Shown here one piece after another: positions 46,301 through 61,300 of a DNA stretch of 64,000 bases; the stretch's first letter is position 1; each line of letters starts with the position of its first letter. Origin of the DNA: Tubiluchus corallicola (taxonomy: Eukaryota; Priapulida; Priapulimorpha; Priapulimorphida; Tubiluchidae). A program made the position numbers and the translations under genes. Below the pieces are notes generated by a model. The model was not told the DNA's origin. It made no database searches and worked only from the letters and a program-made list of their open reading frames with translations. Where the stretch lies: positions 496,001 through 560,000 of the forward strand of contig JAQGDQ010002368.1 in the NCBI GenBank assembly GCA_030141605.1, written 5' to 3'.

Positions 46301-49300
46301 ATGCAGGAAGGTGGTTTTACCTATGTTAAATGTCCGTTTCTCGATCTGTCCTGCTAAGCAATTCACTTGTGCACGCTCGTGGGGGTAAATTTGTGCTCGT
46401 TTGCTGTTTGCTCGCTAGCTATGTCCAAGGGCAGACGTGGAGATGTAGAAATTCCCATTCTTACTGTCACCTCCGCGGGTAGTAAAATATTTTGATTTAG
46501 AAAAATGTTGTGTATGTTACTGTTTTGAACGGCTTATTGAAGATATTGCAAGACGTCTCTCGCTTGCTGCTTTTGAAAACGTTGGCAACTACACTGACTA
46601 CAACAGTAATTACCAGAGGCAGCAAGAACGATAATTAGAACAAATCATCATAGCAGCAAAAGCAACAAAAACGACAACGAAAGGCAACAGCAGAGTCATG
46701 TAAACGTGTCACATATAGAAAAATATCAAATTTACCCATTTCGTCGTTATCTCGTATTAACAATCATGCGTTATCTATATTCGTGCATTCGACCACTTTC
46801 CGATTACTCTTATTTATATCACGAAACCTACTCCTACTATTACTTTTAGCACCACTACTACAGAATTTCAAGTGCCACGTTAGTATCAGAAGCAGTGGTA
46901 GAAATCCTGTGACAACAGCAGCGTTTGCGCATAGGTCCTGTACACCGTATTACAGAAAAAATAAAAAATGTATGTCGATGGGCAATGATAATTAAATTTT
47001 TCTGGACCTATATTTATGCTTGCACTTTTCATCTATGGCCTGTTATAGCATCTGGTTGTATAATCGTAAACAATTTGTAGTAATGTTACCTCCATATGTG
47101 GACATGATTCTTAAGAAACAAATCAATCTAATCTCAAGAAATATATAACTTGACATAAAACCAAAGCTCTTATTTATTATCATAGAATTTAGAAAAATAC
47201 AGGTTTTGGTCTTCATTTATCCTTATTTCAGTTTTCATTAAAGTTGATAGTTAATTATCTTAGCTGCAATAGAGCATCGCTTAAAATTAATGCAGTTACA
47301 TATTCCATTAGTTTCACTCTCTGCTGCCAGAACTTTGAAAGAGTACTACAAATTAGTCAGTCGTCTGTGTTGGATTTTTGTGAAAGGGCTTATCACTTAA
47401 TAATCATTGCTTGGGTTAGACTGGTGATTAATTAAACAAAAAATACGCCAAGCATTTGTTTCATTAATTCTTTAGCTTTGCAACAGTTTTTTGTTCAAGC
47501 CTTACAAGACACAATTCCTGACCTAATTGTGGTTCTACTGTTTTTTGCCACCGCTTTCGTACTATGTAGTGAAAGGCGGTAAAGATTCACTGGTTAAAAT
47601 GTTTTTTCGAATGACTACTTTTGAAGAACGTTAAACTAATTGCAGTGTGTCTTTTGCTTTTTGACGGTTTCCTATATTGTCGGTTAGACAGTTGCAGTCC
47701 TGAGGGCAAAGCTGTTACTGTCCCATTTTGTGACATGGAAAAGTCATTTTGACTTCTAGATGGCACCTATTGCGATAGTGATGCACATTCACTGAGTCTA
47801 TTTGTTAAAAATGTGAGTGAAATTACAACACACGTGTAACCTAGTTTAAACGCGGTTAAAAGAAATAAAATCAACATTTAAGAGTCAATTTTGCGTGATT
47901 ATCTACGAAAATATGAAAGTTTACACGCATAATTTGAAAACATTATTTTGTACACCGGGCGTCTAGATTCCCGGGGTGGGGGGGGGGGGGGGGTGAAAGA
48001 CGAAAAGTAGACAAAGAAAGAGGGAAAAGGGAATGTTACATGAATGAAAAAGCGAGCAAATAAAGAGTGACCAAATATACAAATGAAAGAAAGAATAAAT
48101 AAATAAATGTATGAAAGAAAAATGAATGGACGGGTTGATATTTAGATAGACTTATAAGAGAACGAAGAAACTCGCGAAGAGCGTGACCAGAACTTTCTAT
48201 GTCAACCGAACAAACCATTAAGTAGTGGGTTACATTTAAACCGGTTACCAAAACTCATGTTGATAATTTCAAAAACTTCTAGGTGACAGCATCTTACACG
48301 TGCTATTCGCACTGTGTCACTGACTACATTATGTGTACATTGGCTAATGAATACCTGCCCGCCCGTAAGAATACAGGGCCAATAACCGTGATGATAATTT
48401 ATGCGCATATTTGCACACACATTGTCGTCCGATTTAGACACCAACTTTATTTATTTAGTTTTGCCATAACGAAAATGGCTATATTCAAAATTTAGTAAAT
48501 GAACCAATAATTCGTAATCTTGCAATTAAAATTATGCATAATTTGTTGTACTACAAAATTTTATAATATTCTTTTATAAGTTCTTTGTAATATTTTGAAA
48601 GCTTTGAGGCACGAGTAGTTGTAAATGGTGTACAGTAATGAACTTGTTGTTAAGAAATGTTGTTGTAAAAAAGACTTGTAAACAACAAACAGAAACAACC
48701 TCAAGTGATGGCATTGTCACATTTCATTCTGGTTGATTTTTAGGGCGATACTCAAGAGTCACAAGTTTTGAATGTACTGTTAAATAATTTTGAAAATGGA
48801 ACAAGGTTTTCACGTTGTTTGTATTGTTTGTTTAAATGGGCTTTTCATTGGCGATGTCACATCAGCAGGCACACCTATCCCTGTATAGATAGTTTTCTTC
48901 ATTTGGTTTTTAAAGGTACGTAGAATTTTGTTTCTATGTTGCTAGTCTTTTGTTGCTCTTTTTAAAGTACGTGATGATTTATAGCTTTTCCCATTTTTGT
49001 CTAGAAATTGTCGGTGGAGTGAACTAGCAATTGTAGCATAATGAGTCTTCTTTTGGTCCTTTTTCTAATTTTTTTTGAAGAACTGTATAGGCATATGTTT
49101 GTTGTAGTTAAATGGGCAGGCAAACCGTTGTTCCAGGCTTACACTGACTTTTTTCGATTATCTGTGCAAGAGAATCAGACGTGAGAAAAATGAAACTGAT
49201 TAAGTGAAAAGCAATTAAAACAGCTTGCAAGTTTGTGGTTTCGACTTGTTTGTCCGTATTTGTATTGTGTTTGTGGCGTTGACTGGTATTTTCGCTAAAT

Positions 49301-52300
49301 TGTTCAGCAGATATTAAAATTAGCAGTTTTTACCTGTACTACATTACTTCAGGATTTGAATTTTTTCTGATGCTGCACTATTAGCTTTATAATGACGAGC
49401 CTTATTCACAATCACATTCACAATTGAAACCTACTATTCGTTGAGGATGACTAATGTTGCCGCTGATGATGGTAAGCTGGTGATGGTGGTATCCGTGTTG
49501 TGGTTGTTGTTTTCACCATCGCCATCCATCACTCATTGCCATCGTCATCGCCATTATTTGGTCGAATTTCTCGTCATTGTTATTGTTGTCGTCGCTTTCA
49601 TATTGTTGTTTTTTTAGTAGATAGGAAACCAGCGTCGACAACAACTTCTGCCTGAGGTTTGTGTTTGAAAACACATACCTGTAGGATAAAACTGTATTGC
49701 CCGCAGGTTTGAGTTTCAAATGATAAAACCTGAACAGGGGAGTTGCAAACTTCCAAATATTATTTCAGTACAGGAATGCATTTTGTGTAATTGAGCAGAA
49801 AAATCAGAAAAAATTATCCATACTCAAACGTTTATTTCCAGTTCTGTCACGCATGCCAACTACACCGCCTGTTATTTTTTCCCTTGCTTCCTGCGAAATT
49901 ACGATGTTTCATATTTGTGTAATTTTCAGTAATGCGCGTATTTTATCTTTGTAATGATGCATAATTACTTAATTTCAAAAATATTCATGTGGACCGCATA
50001 TTTCGTCTTTAGACAGAAGATCATTATGCTGCTAATATGATCACTTTAACTATCTTTATCTTGCACGCACATCTAAAATTAAATTGCAGTAATAATTCAA
50101 AGTTCTCATTTTGCGTCCTTCAGAAGGTAAAGAGTTACCAGTTAATCACATACTGGGGTATGTTATTTACGTTTTCTACTATAATTATTAAAGAATTTCG
50201 AGATATGCTTAAGAAAGGGAAACAGTTGTTCATTTAGCATTCAACTATTTACCGGTATGAAGACCCAGTGAAGGATAAAATAAACAACAACAAAAAATAT
50301 TAGAAGGACGTCCACAAACAAAAAAAGAGTCGAAATATACCGTACATCAGAGTCATTTGCAATATTTGCCGCCAGAGCACTGCCAGATTGCACAACTCTG
50401 GTAAGCAGATCACACTAACACTTGCGTCGTATATGAATAAAGTGTAGAAGAAATAAATTTACACACTCCTGAGATGCATTGCAATCATATGTGTTTAAAT
50501 TTAAAAAATTTCCTTATACCATATACGACACCCTAAGTTTCTCTAGAATATACACGCTTGTGCAAATTAATTGAACGACTGACAGATTTTACGGCATTTT
50601 TCCCACCTCTCATGGTATTTTCCAGCCATGAACTGCGACTTGCAGATTATGAAATCCCCTTAACAGCATTTCTGACATGAATTGGCCTAATTTTGCCTAT
50701 TGTTATGCGAAAGTCGTTCCCTATGTTCCATGGGGAACGTCGCCAGAAATTTCTTGAAAAATGAGACCGCTAAAGTTTACTGACACGGCACCTCTTCGGA
50801 TTTAAGCCCAGTTGAAAACTTGTGGTTGATTGTCAAGCTGCGCCTGCGAGAACAGAGTGTATCGCCAGGCAGAAGCTGATAGATGTCATCATCCAGCTGT
50901 GGTACCATGTCGCTCAGATTTTTTTGTGAATTCCATGCCGAAACGAAATTATATTCCGAAAATTATCAGAGTGATTAAAATGAGTGTTTTGAATTATAAG
51001 AAAACAACGCATTTTCATTCATTTTTATGCATTGGTTCACTTAATTTACACAAGGGTGTATTTGTCTAAATTAACTCAGAGTGAACAACAATAGAAGGTA
51101 CAACAGTAAATTTTGAAAAGAAGGGATTTAACATTAGCAGAACAGTTACTAAACTTCCTTATTAAAGTATTAATGCAGACATAGAACAACTGCGTTATAT
51201 ATTACAGAATTGCACCAGGTGGCTTGGAGAAACTACCGAATTTCAGATCAAATAATTTCACTACTGTTTCACACTACAAAGTTTAAACAGAAGAGTGAGT
51301 TAACACACAACGGCATTGGGCCACGACATGTAACAGATATCAGATAAGTGCAACATTATGAATCACATGTGTTGTGTGATTTATATTTGTATCAAAATTG
51401 TATTTTTTATGCACATGGTAACAAATATGTGTCCGATAGTTCATGCCGTTATGCGTTCTGTGCTTCTAGTTGAAGCCTATATCAATCCTGAAGACTATCT
51501 TCTCTTTAGCTGTAAATTGAACTAATTTTTAATGTCACATTGCAAGCGAATGTCTCAAATTGAAATTGAATTCTCAAAATTTGTAGACTAGAAATTCCCC
51601 TAAACGTTTTTTGTTTGTTTGTCTGCTTGCTTGCTTGTTTGATATTTATGTCTGCCAGAAAGCACAATATCGGTGTTGGATAGGTTAGGGTCGTTCTACG
51701 CACGTTTGTAAATACTGCATACATGTCGTTTTAACCACGTAGTTTATGTAAAAATTGTCCTATTTTGTGTTTTGTGTGTGTCACTATTTCCTAATCCTTC
51801 TAGGTGTTGTTCTTAATACCACGTATTCACTACCTGCGGTACCAGTACCAACCCTTGTAATTAGGAATAATTAATTCTGACACTGACCTGGTAGTAACGA
51901 TATAATTTGCATCTCATTATAATACCGATGAAGCTACCGATAGAAGCGTATTCGTAATCGGTGAATTCGTCACATGTCAGCTTATCAGACAAAATATGTT
52001 TTCCGTATACAGCAAACTCTGTGAGAATTGTTTACCCATGATTGACTAAAATATCCTTTTTGCCTGTGCTTTTTCTGTGTGCATGTCAAGTTCGGGAAGT
52101 CCGTACGGCTTTTTTGTGCAGTTCGGCCTGATCCAGTGCTCAGTAGCGGACTTACTTAAAACAAAACAATCTTAAACTGTAGATCAAAACAATCTAATCT
52201 TTAAAATATTGAAGTAAACATACTATTTTTTCAAAAATGACTTACGTGAAAGAATTATTACCACACAAACACAATTTCGCGTTCGCGTTCGCGCCACTAG

Positions 52301-55300
52301 TTCCTCATCGTTGCATGCATTTCGCCATTCGCTAGTTAGACAGGCACCAGTGCCTGCATCTCGGAAGCGCATTGCACAAAAAACAGATGCTGTACTTCTC
52401 AATTCAGATGTATTAGTTTGTGACGAACTACACACGTTCGACAGCTCATGCGTGAGCACAGCGGTAAATCTGAAATTTTAATTTTTTATATTAAAACTTG
52501 TCTGATTTTAGTACAACACACTGAACAACTTACAGTAGCACTGTACTTCAATTTTCGCTTTTGCAAACACGTGCAACACGCTAATGGAATATTTTTGCTG
52601 TTGAAAATTGTTAGTTAAAGATGTCATCAATAGTTGGTCTCGCCCACCATTAATTAATTATCAGAAACGCTTTTGCAGTATTAATTGTGTTAAAATGTGT
52701 TTTTATTTGACTTGAAAATGAGGTAGTATATGAAAAATCATCCTGTCTTCCTTTAACCTAGGTGGTGTGGCAGTACCAGAATCTGAGTAATTATCATGTA
52801 TAGACCCCTCAAATGAGACACTGAGCCGAATTGCTGCCTCATTCACATTCACGTATTGCATATAACGGTTGTGAATAAAGGGAATATTGGAATACAAACA
52901 TTACACATGAACTTGAAGCCGTCCAGAGACAGTTTATTCGATAGTCACTTGTCCATTTGCTAACCAGTTCCGGCGTTACTTAAAGAGGAAGAAACTTTAG
53001 GCAGTTTTAAAGTATGTTCCAAATACCTGTTTGAAATACTTATATAACTAGAAGAGAAGAGGCTTACTAATTTAAAATGTTCGCGTCTACTGATAAAATG
53101 TCACTCACTCACCTTCCTAGTGTTCAAGCTGATTCGCCAAAAATATTTTTAATTTTATTGACAAATGACAAGATGAAGTAAGTAATTTATATTTTTGCTT
53201 AGCTAGTGAAGTGTACCTAGGAATACTGTGATGATTTTTTCAAATTTACGCAATGTTACCTAAATTTGTTTCAAACAATCTACCGGTCAAATGGCTGTGC
53301 CTAACGGTCACAGAGGGAGTTTAAGTTTTCAAGTTTTATACTGCGTTGCTGATAATACAAGTGCTGTGCGCAGTTAAGGAGTAAGGTGATACAAAAGCGC
53401 AACACGATTTTTTGCTTTATGTATGTAAAGGGTTCTCTTGTGCTTTACTTTTACAGCGAAGGTCGCACAGCTAACAGTCAGCTGTTCCCGTTGCTATATA
53501 ATTCTTCATTACTCACTTTTTCTGTATTGTATTTTTTACAATTGTACCCCCCTGGTAAAATGATCGATTTCTTAAATTCCAAAGATAAAAAAGTTTTAAA
53601 AGATTTTTCAAGTATTTATTTGCTTATCTGATTTTGCGCCATACATAGGAAATAACTTCAAAGGCATGCTTAATTTAACAAACGTTTTTCTTTTGCGGCG
53701 TGGTTGTGACACTGCTATGTTTGTTTCCAGTCTTGTTTACTGTCTGTTACATGCATTTTGATGTGCTAAGACAACCTGTAGAGTTCAGGTTATGCTAATA
53801 AACCATTAGCTGTGTTAATTTCCATTATTAAACCCTAATGACACAGTAACCATTGTTTCAAACATTCTACCAAATCTTCAGTAGTGAAGTGTTGTAAATG
53901 ATCAAGAGCGATCAGTTTGTTAAGGGCTCATTTGCAATGTTAAATACTTTCTTTCAGTGACCTTTCACCCTTTAGTTTAAGGGTGTTGTTGAGAGGAGCC
54001 GATTTTAACGGTGAATTTATTCTTATTTGCTGATTAATTCTCCACATGAATAGTTAGTTAGCGCGGCACTGCAACTTAATTAGCATTATTTGTTTAAATG
54101 ATCTGGCAATAGAACATAATTATGCTATCTAAAATAATCTGACTATCTGTGAGGTCGCAATTACATATGCTGAACATGTACCTTACTAAACTTACTAAAC
54201 CGTTGTATATGTAATTCTGAGATCAGGATCACGTGATTTGTTTATGACGTGCAACAATGGCTGCCAAGATGCTCACAAAAGTTAGTTTCGATCCAACATC
54301 CTAACGCTAAATTTTATCAAACTTAATTTTTCAGTTTTGAAGAATTTTAAGTAACAAACTCTGGGTTCTGTGAAGAAACAAAGTACAAATACTTTAGTTT
54401 ATGGATAACTTTGCTGTGCACATCGAATTCACAGACGTAGTTATGTGCAGGATGTCCCACACATCACTATACAATTTTCATTTTCTATATTTTTAGCAAA
54501 GCAAAATATTTGAAAATTTGTACAAGTGAATTAAAATCGAGTACAATGAGTAAGCTTTGATATTTTCGCTGCCTTGTTCAAGGAACTCTATAGCTTTAGA
54601 GACCAGTCCAATGGCAAGTCGGACATTCTGCATCAAAAAGTCGCTCACAGCCTGTGAGTGGCAAGGAATTACTGCACCTTGTTAAAAAATTATCAATATT
54701 GTCGTCCATAATTATGGTGTTCTAAATTTCCGGTAACTTCAGTTGGTGATCGAAAAACCTCATACCTGTCGTCGCTGTAGCGCCGGGGTTCCAGTCAAAA
54801 TGAATAAAAACAATTGCCAAATGCCCCTTATGATTCATGTACGAGTTTGCTGATGTCGGAGATAAATTTAAAAAGCAAATTAGAATCAAAAGTGCAAGGT
54901 GAGTTATGAGACACCTTATATAATAATCGCCTGTTAGAAAAGATGGCGCATAATCATTTAGTCCAGACAAACAGTATGACCCAATGGCAACTGCATATTA
55001 ATAAGTACATTCAGATGATAGTGTATAACGGAGACTGCATGCCAATCAGATTGTAATATAAGGACTGGTATCTGATTGGCACACGTATCAGTACGACGGT
55101 CATAAATGATGACCTAAAAGTCTATATAATTGTAAAAATTGTATAGAGAGTAAAACGGCATATATAAACGGCAATTAAAATGATAATAACTTTTGATGCA
55201 TGTTATTTTTGTTAGCTTAGCGTGTAGTGTAGTATATTTGAAGGTATTGTACATGCATAATATTAATGTACAAAGATGAGTAATTGAGTGACTTCCTAAT

Positions 55301-58300
55301 GTTAAATTTCAGTCTATCACTCTTACGTTATCCATTCGTTTGACTTTGATTTTTTTTGAGTACGTATTGAAGATGATAAAATATTATTTTCAAAGTAAAT
55401 TAATATAACGAGATGTTTAAACCGTAAAACCTTCAATCGGGCGAGAGAAATGTTATTGCCAACCGAAGTAAGGCAATACTGAGACAGGTAACTAAAAAGA
55501 CTGGCGACACTCAGGAAGATCCCTTCCGCAATTTTGCCAAACATTCTGTTGTGGGCTATTTTCATCTGCCTTATTGTCTTTAACTTTGTAGTCTTCTATT
55601 TCCTCAGAGGGAATGTATATTTTAAGAAAATAGTTATATTTAAAAATAAAGTCAATATAACGGAAACGCTCGCACTATAAAAAGCTGTTCTCATTAAATT
55701 CAAAAATTTTAGTTGTCAAGTAATGCAGTACATGTTTATTGAGCAAGTAGTACTATCTCAGCTCAAGGTGATATGATGTAGCCAAAGTTAGTTGTTTAAA
55801 GATTATTTGTTAAATACTGTATACTACACGCAATCAATCACTCAATTTTGAAACAACTCCATCCACGTTCGCCGACCCACCCCACCCCCATCTAATCGCC
55901 CACTTCCTCAGAAAACTGCGGAACTTGATTATACCACCAGTAACTCGCTCTGATTCACTCTGTGCGATTTCAAAAAGCTATTTTAGCACTGTTAACACAA
56001 TACTTGACATGCTACTATTAACCATCAGTAGTACTACCACTGTATTTTCAGGCAGTTTTTTTCTCCATTCTTTGTTGTGTGTTTACGTAGATGTTTATTT
56101 CCTCCACTGATATTTTTTTCATCAGTTTTTGCAGTGTCAAAATTACTCAGGTGAATTTATTATTGTCATTGCCGTTGTCAGTAGGTTTGAACCGTAGGAT
56201 AAGCCAGTTATGCTTGCGTGGCGATTTAATGAAACATGTAGAATTGGGTTCAAGTAGTCAATCGCCCACACAGAAATTCAAGACATGGTTCATGTGTTAG
56301 AAATATGGCTCAATCACACCTAATCAACATTACGATTCATGTTGATTAGTCTATCAGTTGTGTTGGAAGGTAAAATTTAAGTGCCACATGCACAGCAGCA
56401 GCGAAACTACGAGCTTATATTCGTAATTAGTTGGCAACGTCATATGGAACACACACAGAAAAAAACCAAAAACAGTGCAGCTTGCAAAGTTTAGCTGAGG
56501 TTAACGTAGCCACTATAGAATAAAATGTCTAGTTTCTGCTTAGGTGTAGGCTAGGCGTAATAAGCTTTGTAGTAAATACAACACCAAGAAAACGTGACTG
56601 ATTAATGCTGACCGGCGATTTTTCCCAAATGCTCACCGAAAACAAAACATAGCGCTAAGTATGGAAGATTCTGTTCAAAATCGGTCGTGTTAAACAGGCC
56701 CAATTGGGGTAAAAACGAATAATGCACAGTAGAAAATCTAACAAAAAATAAACAGAAAATAAATGGAAAATATGCGAGCTACAGTAGTTACGCACACAGC
56801 TTCATCAAGACGCATTTCTACTCATTTTGTTTTAACACAAACTGGGTTTTGCTGTGGCAGTGAACCTTTCTCGTGTTTTAATTTTCAGATGAGAGTTGAT
56901 TAAACGCGCATTTTTAACAAATTAAATTCCAAACGTTAAGCTGCGTATTTTGTACTAAATCAGGTCTTCGTGAATTTAGTTCAGCTTGTTTTGTGTTAAG
57001 TTAAATACGTACTTATTGAATTAAATTCCCTTACAATATGCTGTTATGCTGCACAGTGCCGAAACTATTGATGATTGGGCATCAAAACCGACTTACCATA
57101 GACCTTGAATCTCTTAATTAAAGAAAGCTGTGGACAGCTTTTGAGAAATAATTAAGCCAACAAATTTTCTCGAGTATTTTGCTTGTCAAAGGGTGCTTGA
57201 TGAATTGCAGAATAATTGCGAGTGTTTTTTAATTTTGCCGAAGACTTTCGGTGTTTGCAAGGGGTTGTTCTGAAGGACGCAGAGGTCGAGTTTTTCTCTT
57301 TCTGTACGTTCTAGTTTCTGTTCTATATAATAAATTAATAATAACGCCCAATATTGCTCGTGGACTATTATAGACGTAAATTAATGCTTTTATAGTCACT
57401 TGGGCTTTTATAACTCATAATATCTTTTTATTTGCAGGCGGTTTTTTGTGTTTCTTAATATATACAAAGCTATAGTTTCAGGCAAATTATGTTAATCCAG
57501 TGTTGCTGTTTAATTCGTTCTGTGTTCTTTTAATTGATCACCAAGTAGTTTTTAGCTGTTAATTTTTATAATTTTTACTGAGACACGGCCTTTTTCATTG
57601 CCAAGATAACAACACATTTTCCTGTTTGCAGTCATGTTCAGAAAATTACGTATTATTCCGCAGTTGCCCTTGAAGGTGATGGGTTGAGAACTCAGTGGAT
57701 AGTTCTAAGTACTTTTCTAGAAGACAAGCTTGAATAATAATTTTCTCCTTAGTTTGCACAACGTAATGAGTTAACTTAGGCCACAAACTGATGATTATAG
57801 TCGAAAAATGTAGGAAAGCGTAAAAAATTTTAGTGGTGTCGCTGCACAAGTTAAACCTACCATGCTTTCGTACAAGACTTAAATTGCAAAAACTTCAATT
57901 TTAATATCAAAGAAATAACCAAAACCCTAATTTATCTAACATGTCTTTCTACTACGTATGAGCTCTCTTTTTATTAATATGAGGTGATACAGAAAAATAT
58001 GCTGAACTAGACTGCAATACTATTAGAAGCAAGTACCTTCAAAGTAGAAATTTCACAGCATACTGTTACAATACATTTATTTTTGACTGTGAAAGTTACA
58101 AGTTTATAATTTTTGTAATTTTTAAGTAGTAGCCGAAAAGCTTTTGCATATTAAAAGTTTACATGCTGGAACAGATAATCATCACCAACTGAAAAAACCA
58201 CGTTGGTGCATAAATTACTTCATACGTGTCAGCAAATTTATAAAGAAATCAAGTCTAGTTAGTCAATTAGGTTATATCCAATAGGTTACACACATGTCTT

Positions 58301-61300
58301 CACTACAAAAGACCGATATTAAAATTTTGTTATCAATAAAAGTAGGACTTGATCGCCTAGACTACGGTACCTGGAATCCCCTTGAAGAGAAAGTCAAGAA
58401 CAGTCGCACAGAGCCGTTGATGCGCAGGAAAAATGCAAAAATTGTTTTGAGTGCTGGCCTCTACCTCCTTAAGGAAGTGAGAAACTACATCAGCTGTTAG
58501 AAGAAACGCCTTCGTCTAGTTTGTATTGAAAATAATGGACACGTAGGCACTGCTGTAAATTTTAGCAGTAGCGACATACAGTTTTTTCTTGCCACGTTGT
58601 TTTGACACGTTGTTTTCAAGCTTCTGCGTCTTTGGGAAAATCTAAGGAAATAACCTGTTTATAGGTAATCGTCTGTAGCGTTAGTGTGGTTATTGTCAAA
58701 TTCCGGACATTTTATAGCGTAGTACATATGTCTCAGAATTGTCCCATTTTTTACTATTTAAATTAATTCTTTGAGATTACACAATCATGATAAAGTAAGG
58801 CGCTTTAGCTTGATGAATAGAGTTAAGCGTACATTTTCTCTTAATTTGATTATAGGAACGAAGTAAGAGAGGTCACAAATATAGTACAAAAACGATATCA
58901 GTGTCACAAACTGCAAACATGGGTAATAACTTTTCCCATCTCTAGTGAGTTGTTTACACTAGTTATTGTAATAATTACTGGTTCCACGTATTGTATGTGG
59001 ATTAGGATATGCTATTGTTCGTCATTGTGTTAGTGGCCCCCATTTCATCAGTAATCCTCAGTGGGTTTTGCTGATATAGCTTTAGTAGCCTACCAAACTA
59101 CCTGTATTATGTGTGCCTATTGTCTGGTCAATCAATTTTGTAAAGTTCATTACCTGCAGATGCTTTCAGTCCTCCATCATGCCAGTCCGCAAAAATTGGT
59201 GGTCTGTGCTGTATATGTCTAGATTAATAGATTGCGCCTGCGCAAAATATCTAATGGGAAAAAGGAGGGTTTTTGAGCTACAGTTAATATAAAACAATAC
59301 CACTGGGAAAGCCAAGTGACGTTTTTAAAAAAATAAGTCTATGCCTTTTTATTGAGAACAAGGGTATTGTGACGTTATAAGGTTGCTGTGGTTAAGGACT
59401 TTAGGTCAGCTTATCAAATTCAATAACCGAGGTATTATCAAAAACTGTGACTTTTTTGCGTAATCGGGATTTTAGATCCTTTCAGTATTTTTAGATACTC
59501 TTCTTGTTTGTACGTCCTGTTTTTCCTGTTTGTCCTTTTTATTTTTATGTTGACAATTTTCAGTGCGTTCTCTTTTATAGCCAAGTCACAGCAGTAAGGA
59601 TAAAAGTTGTTATAATTTTTGAGAGGAAAGAGTAAATGAGGGAAAGATTTGAGCTCGCTACCTGAGTTTACCATACCTGTTTTTGCCATCTCAGGTAATA
59701 TACATTTTAGATACAGCTCAGCCTTAGAAGTTCAGCACTTTCGACGTATCCTATATGTTTAGTTCTTTAACTTTTTGTCATGATTTCAAAAACAATTATT
59801 CTTGTAGTATACTTTCATTGAATAGATAGACAGCCTCCTGTCAGGGTATTTTGCCTGCTAATTAGCTGTTTTTATTAACCTCAACCACATCTTTAGGCCC
59901 CTTAAAAAAGTAACGCCTAATATATCAAATTGATGGTTCCAGTTCAATACAGTGACATGGATGTTTTAGTGACCTCTCGTTGCGAAAGCCAAACAAATTC
60001 CTTCACACTAATCGATGTGTTCAACAAAGGTGGACAGAGAAACCTAAAAGCAAAATCATTAATATCTGTCTCAAAATAGTTTTTTACTTTCTGATCGAAC
60101 CGTTTACTATACAGGACGACTATCACCTCTAACAAGACGTTTGTAAGAGATTTATTAATGGCCCCGCGGACAAACGGTTCACTAAAGTTGTGATGAAATT
60201 AATTTATTAACTAATCTCAGGACAGCCAAAAGTTGGGGAAAAGTTATGTTTTTCTGATTGATCAACTCTGCAACAATTTGAAATGCGCCCAAGCAACATA
60301 TTTATTCTGGCAAGATATTTGTTGAGAGATACATATATTCAGACACGTGAGGTAGCCACAAGGCCAAATGATATAAGGTGCCATGTAAAAAGACAGAAAC
60401 TGCTAGACTATATTTGTTCCCTCTAAGAACAACTATGGCGGGCCCTAGATATGTGTACAAGTTCTACAAGAGAAATTGGCAACCAAATGCGCTTTCATGT
60501 ATGTATAATTTTCCTGTATGATGGTGCCGATGTCATCGGTCAAATGCAGCGGAGAATTTTTTAACCAGAACCAAAATCCCAGTATTCGATTGGCCTGGAA
60601 ACAATCCGGACCTTAACCCCAGTGAAACTTTGGATAATTGTAAGTGTAATTGTTGATAAAATTGCAGAAAAACAACCATCAAATACATAAAACCGGACAA
60701 TAGACTCAATCTCATTATAATTTACTGTCCAAATTATATATTTTCTTGCCTATAAAAGTTAGCAGTTGCTTATAATATTTTAATAATTACCTTGGAAACT
60801 TAACTAACGTCAACTGAACACAGCTATCGCTTACGTCACAAACTAACCACTGTTTGTGCAATGGTAGACATCTTCCCTGCTCCGTCAAGCACGTTTGCGT
60901 AAGCGAAGATTACTATAAGACACTGATGCGATGTCCCGAAAATGAACCCTACGTCATAGTGATGTCAAAGACAAACACTGCAGTTCACGATCATGCTTAT
61001 CACGGTACCGCACCTATTTGTCAGCCACTCGAATGTGCCAAAATGCATTATTGTCAGTCTGAGTGGATTCGCTGTGCCGCGCGTAGCTTTGAAAGTTTAA
61101 CAAAATCTAACAATCCGAGCTAATTATTATTTAATCTAAGGTTTGATTTAAAAAGGCTTGTAGTTTTCAATATTTTAGTGCATACTTTATTTTGACCTAA
61201 TGTCTACACAATCGCCCGGTTTTCTTTAAGAGAAACCCCTAAGGATATAATTATTATTCTTTGGGTAAAAGAATTCTCCACAGAAAGTTGTAACTTGACA

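Noticed and set aside
49513-49719. Minus-strand frame with MAMTMAMSDGW
   Set aside because: It is produced by the trinucleotide-rich region and has no conserved features.
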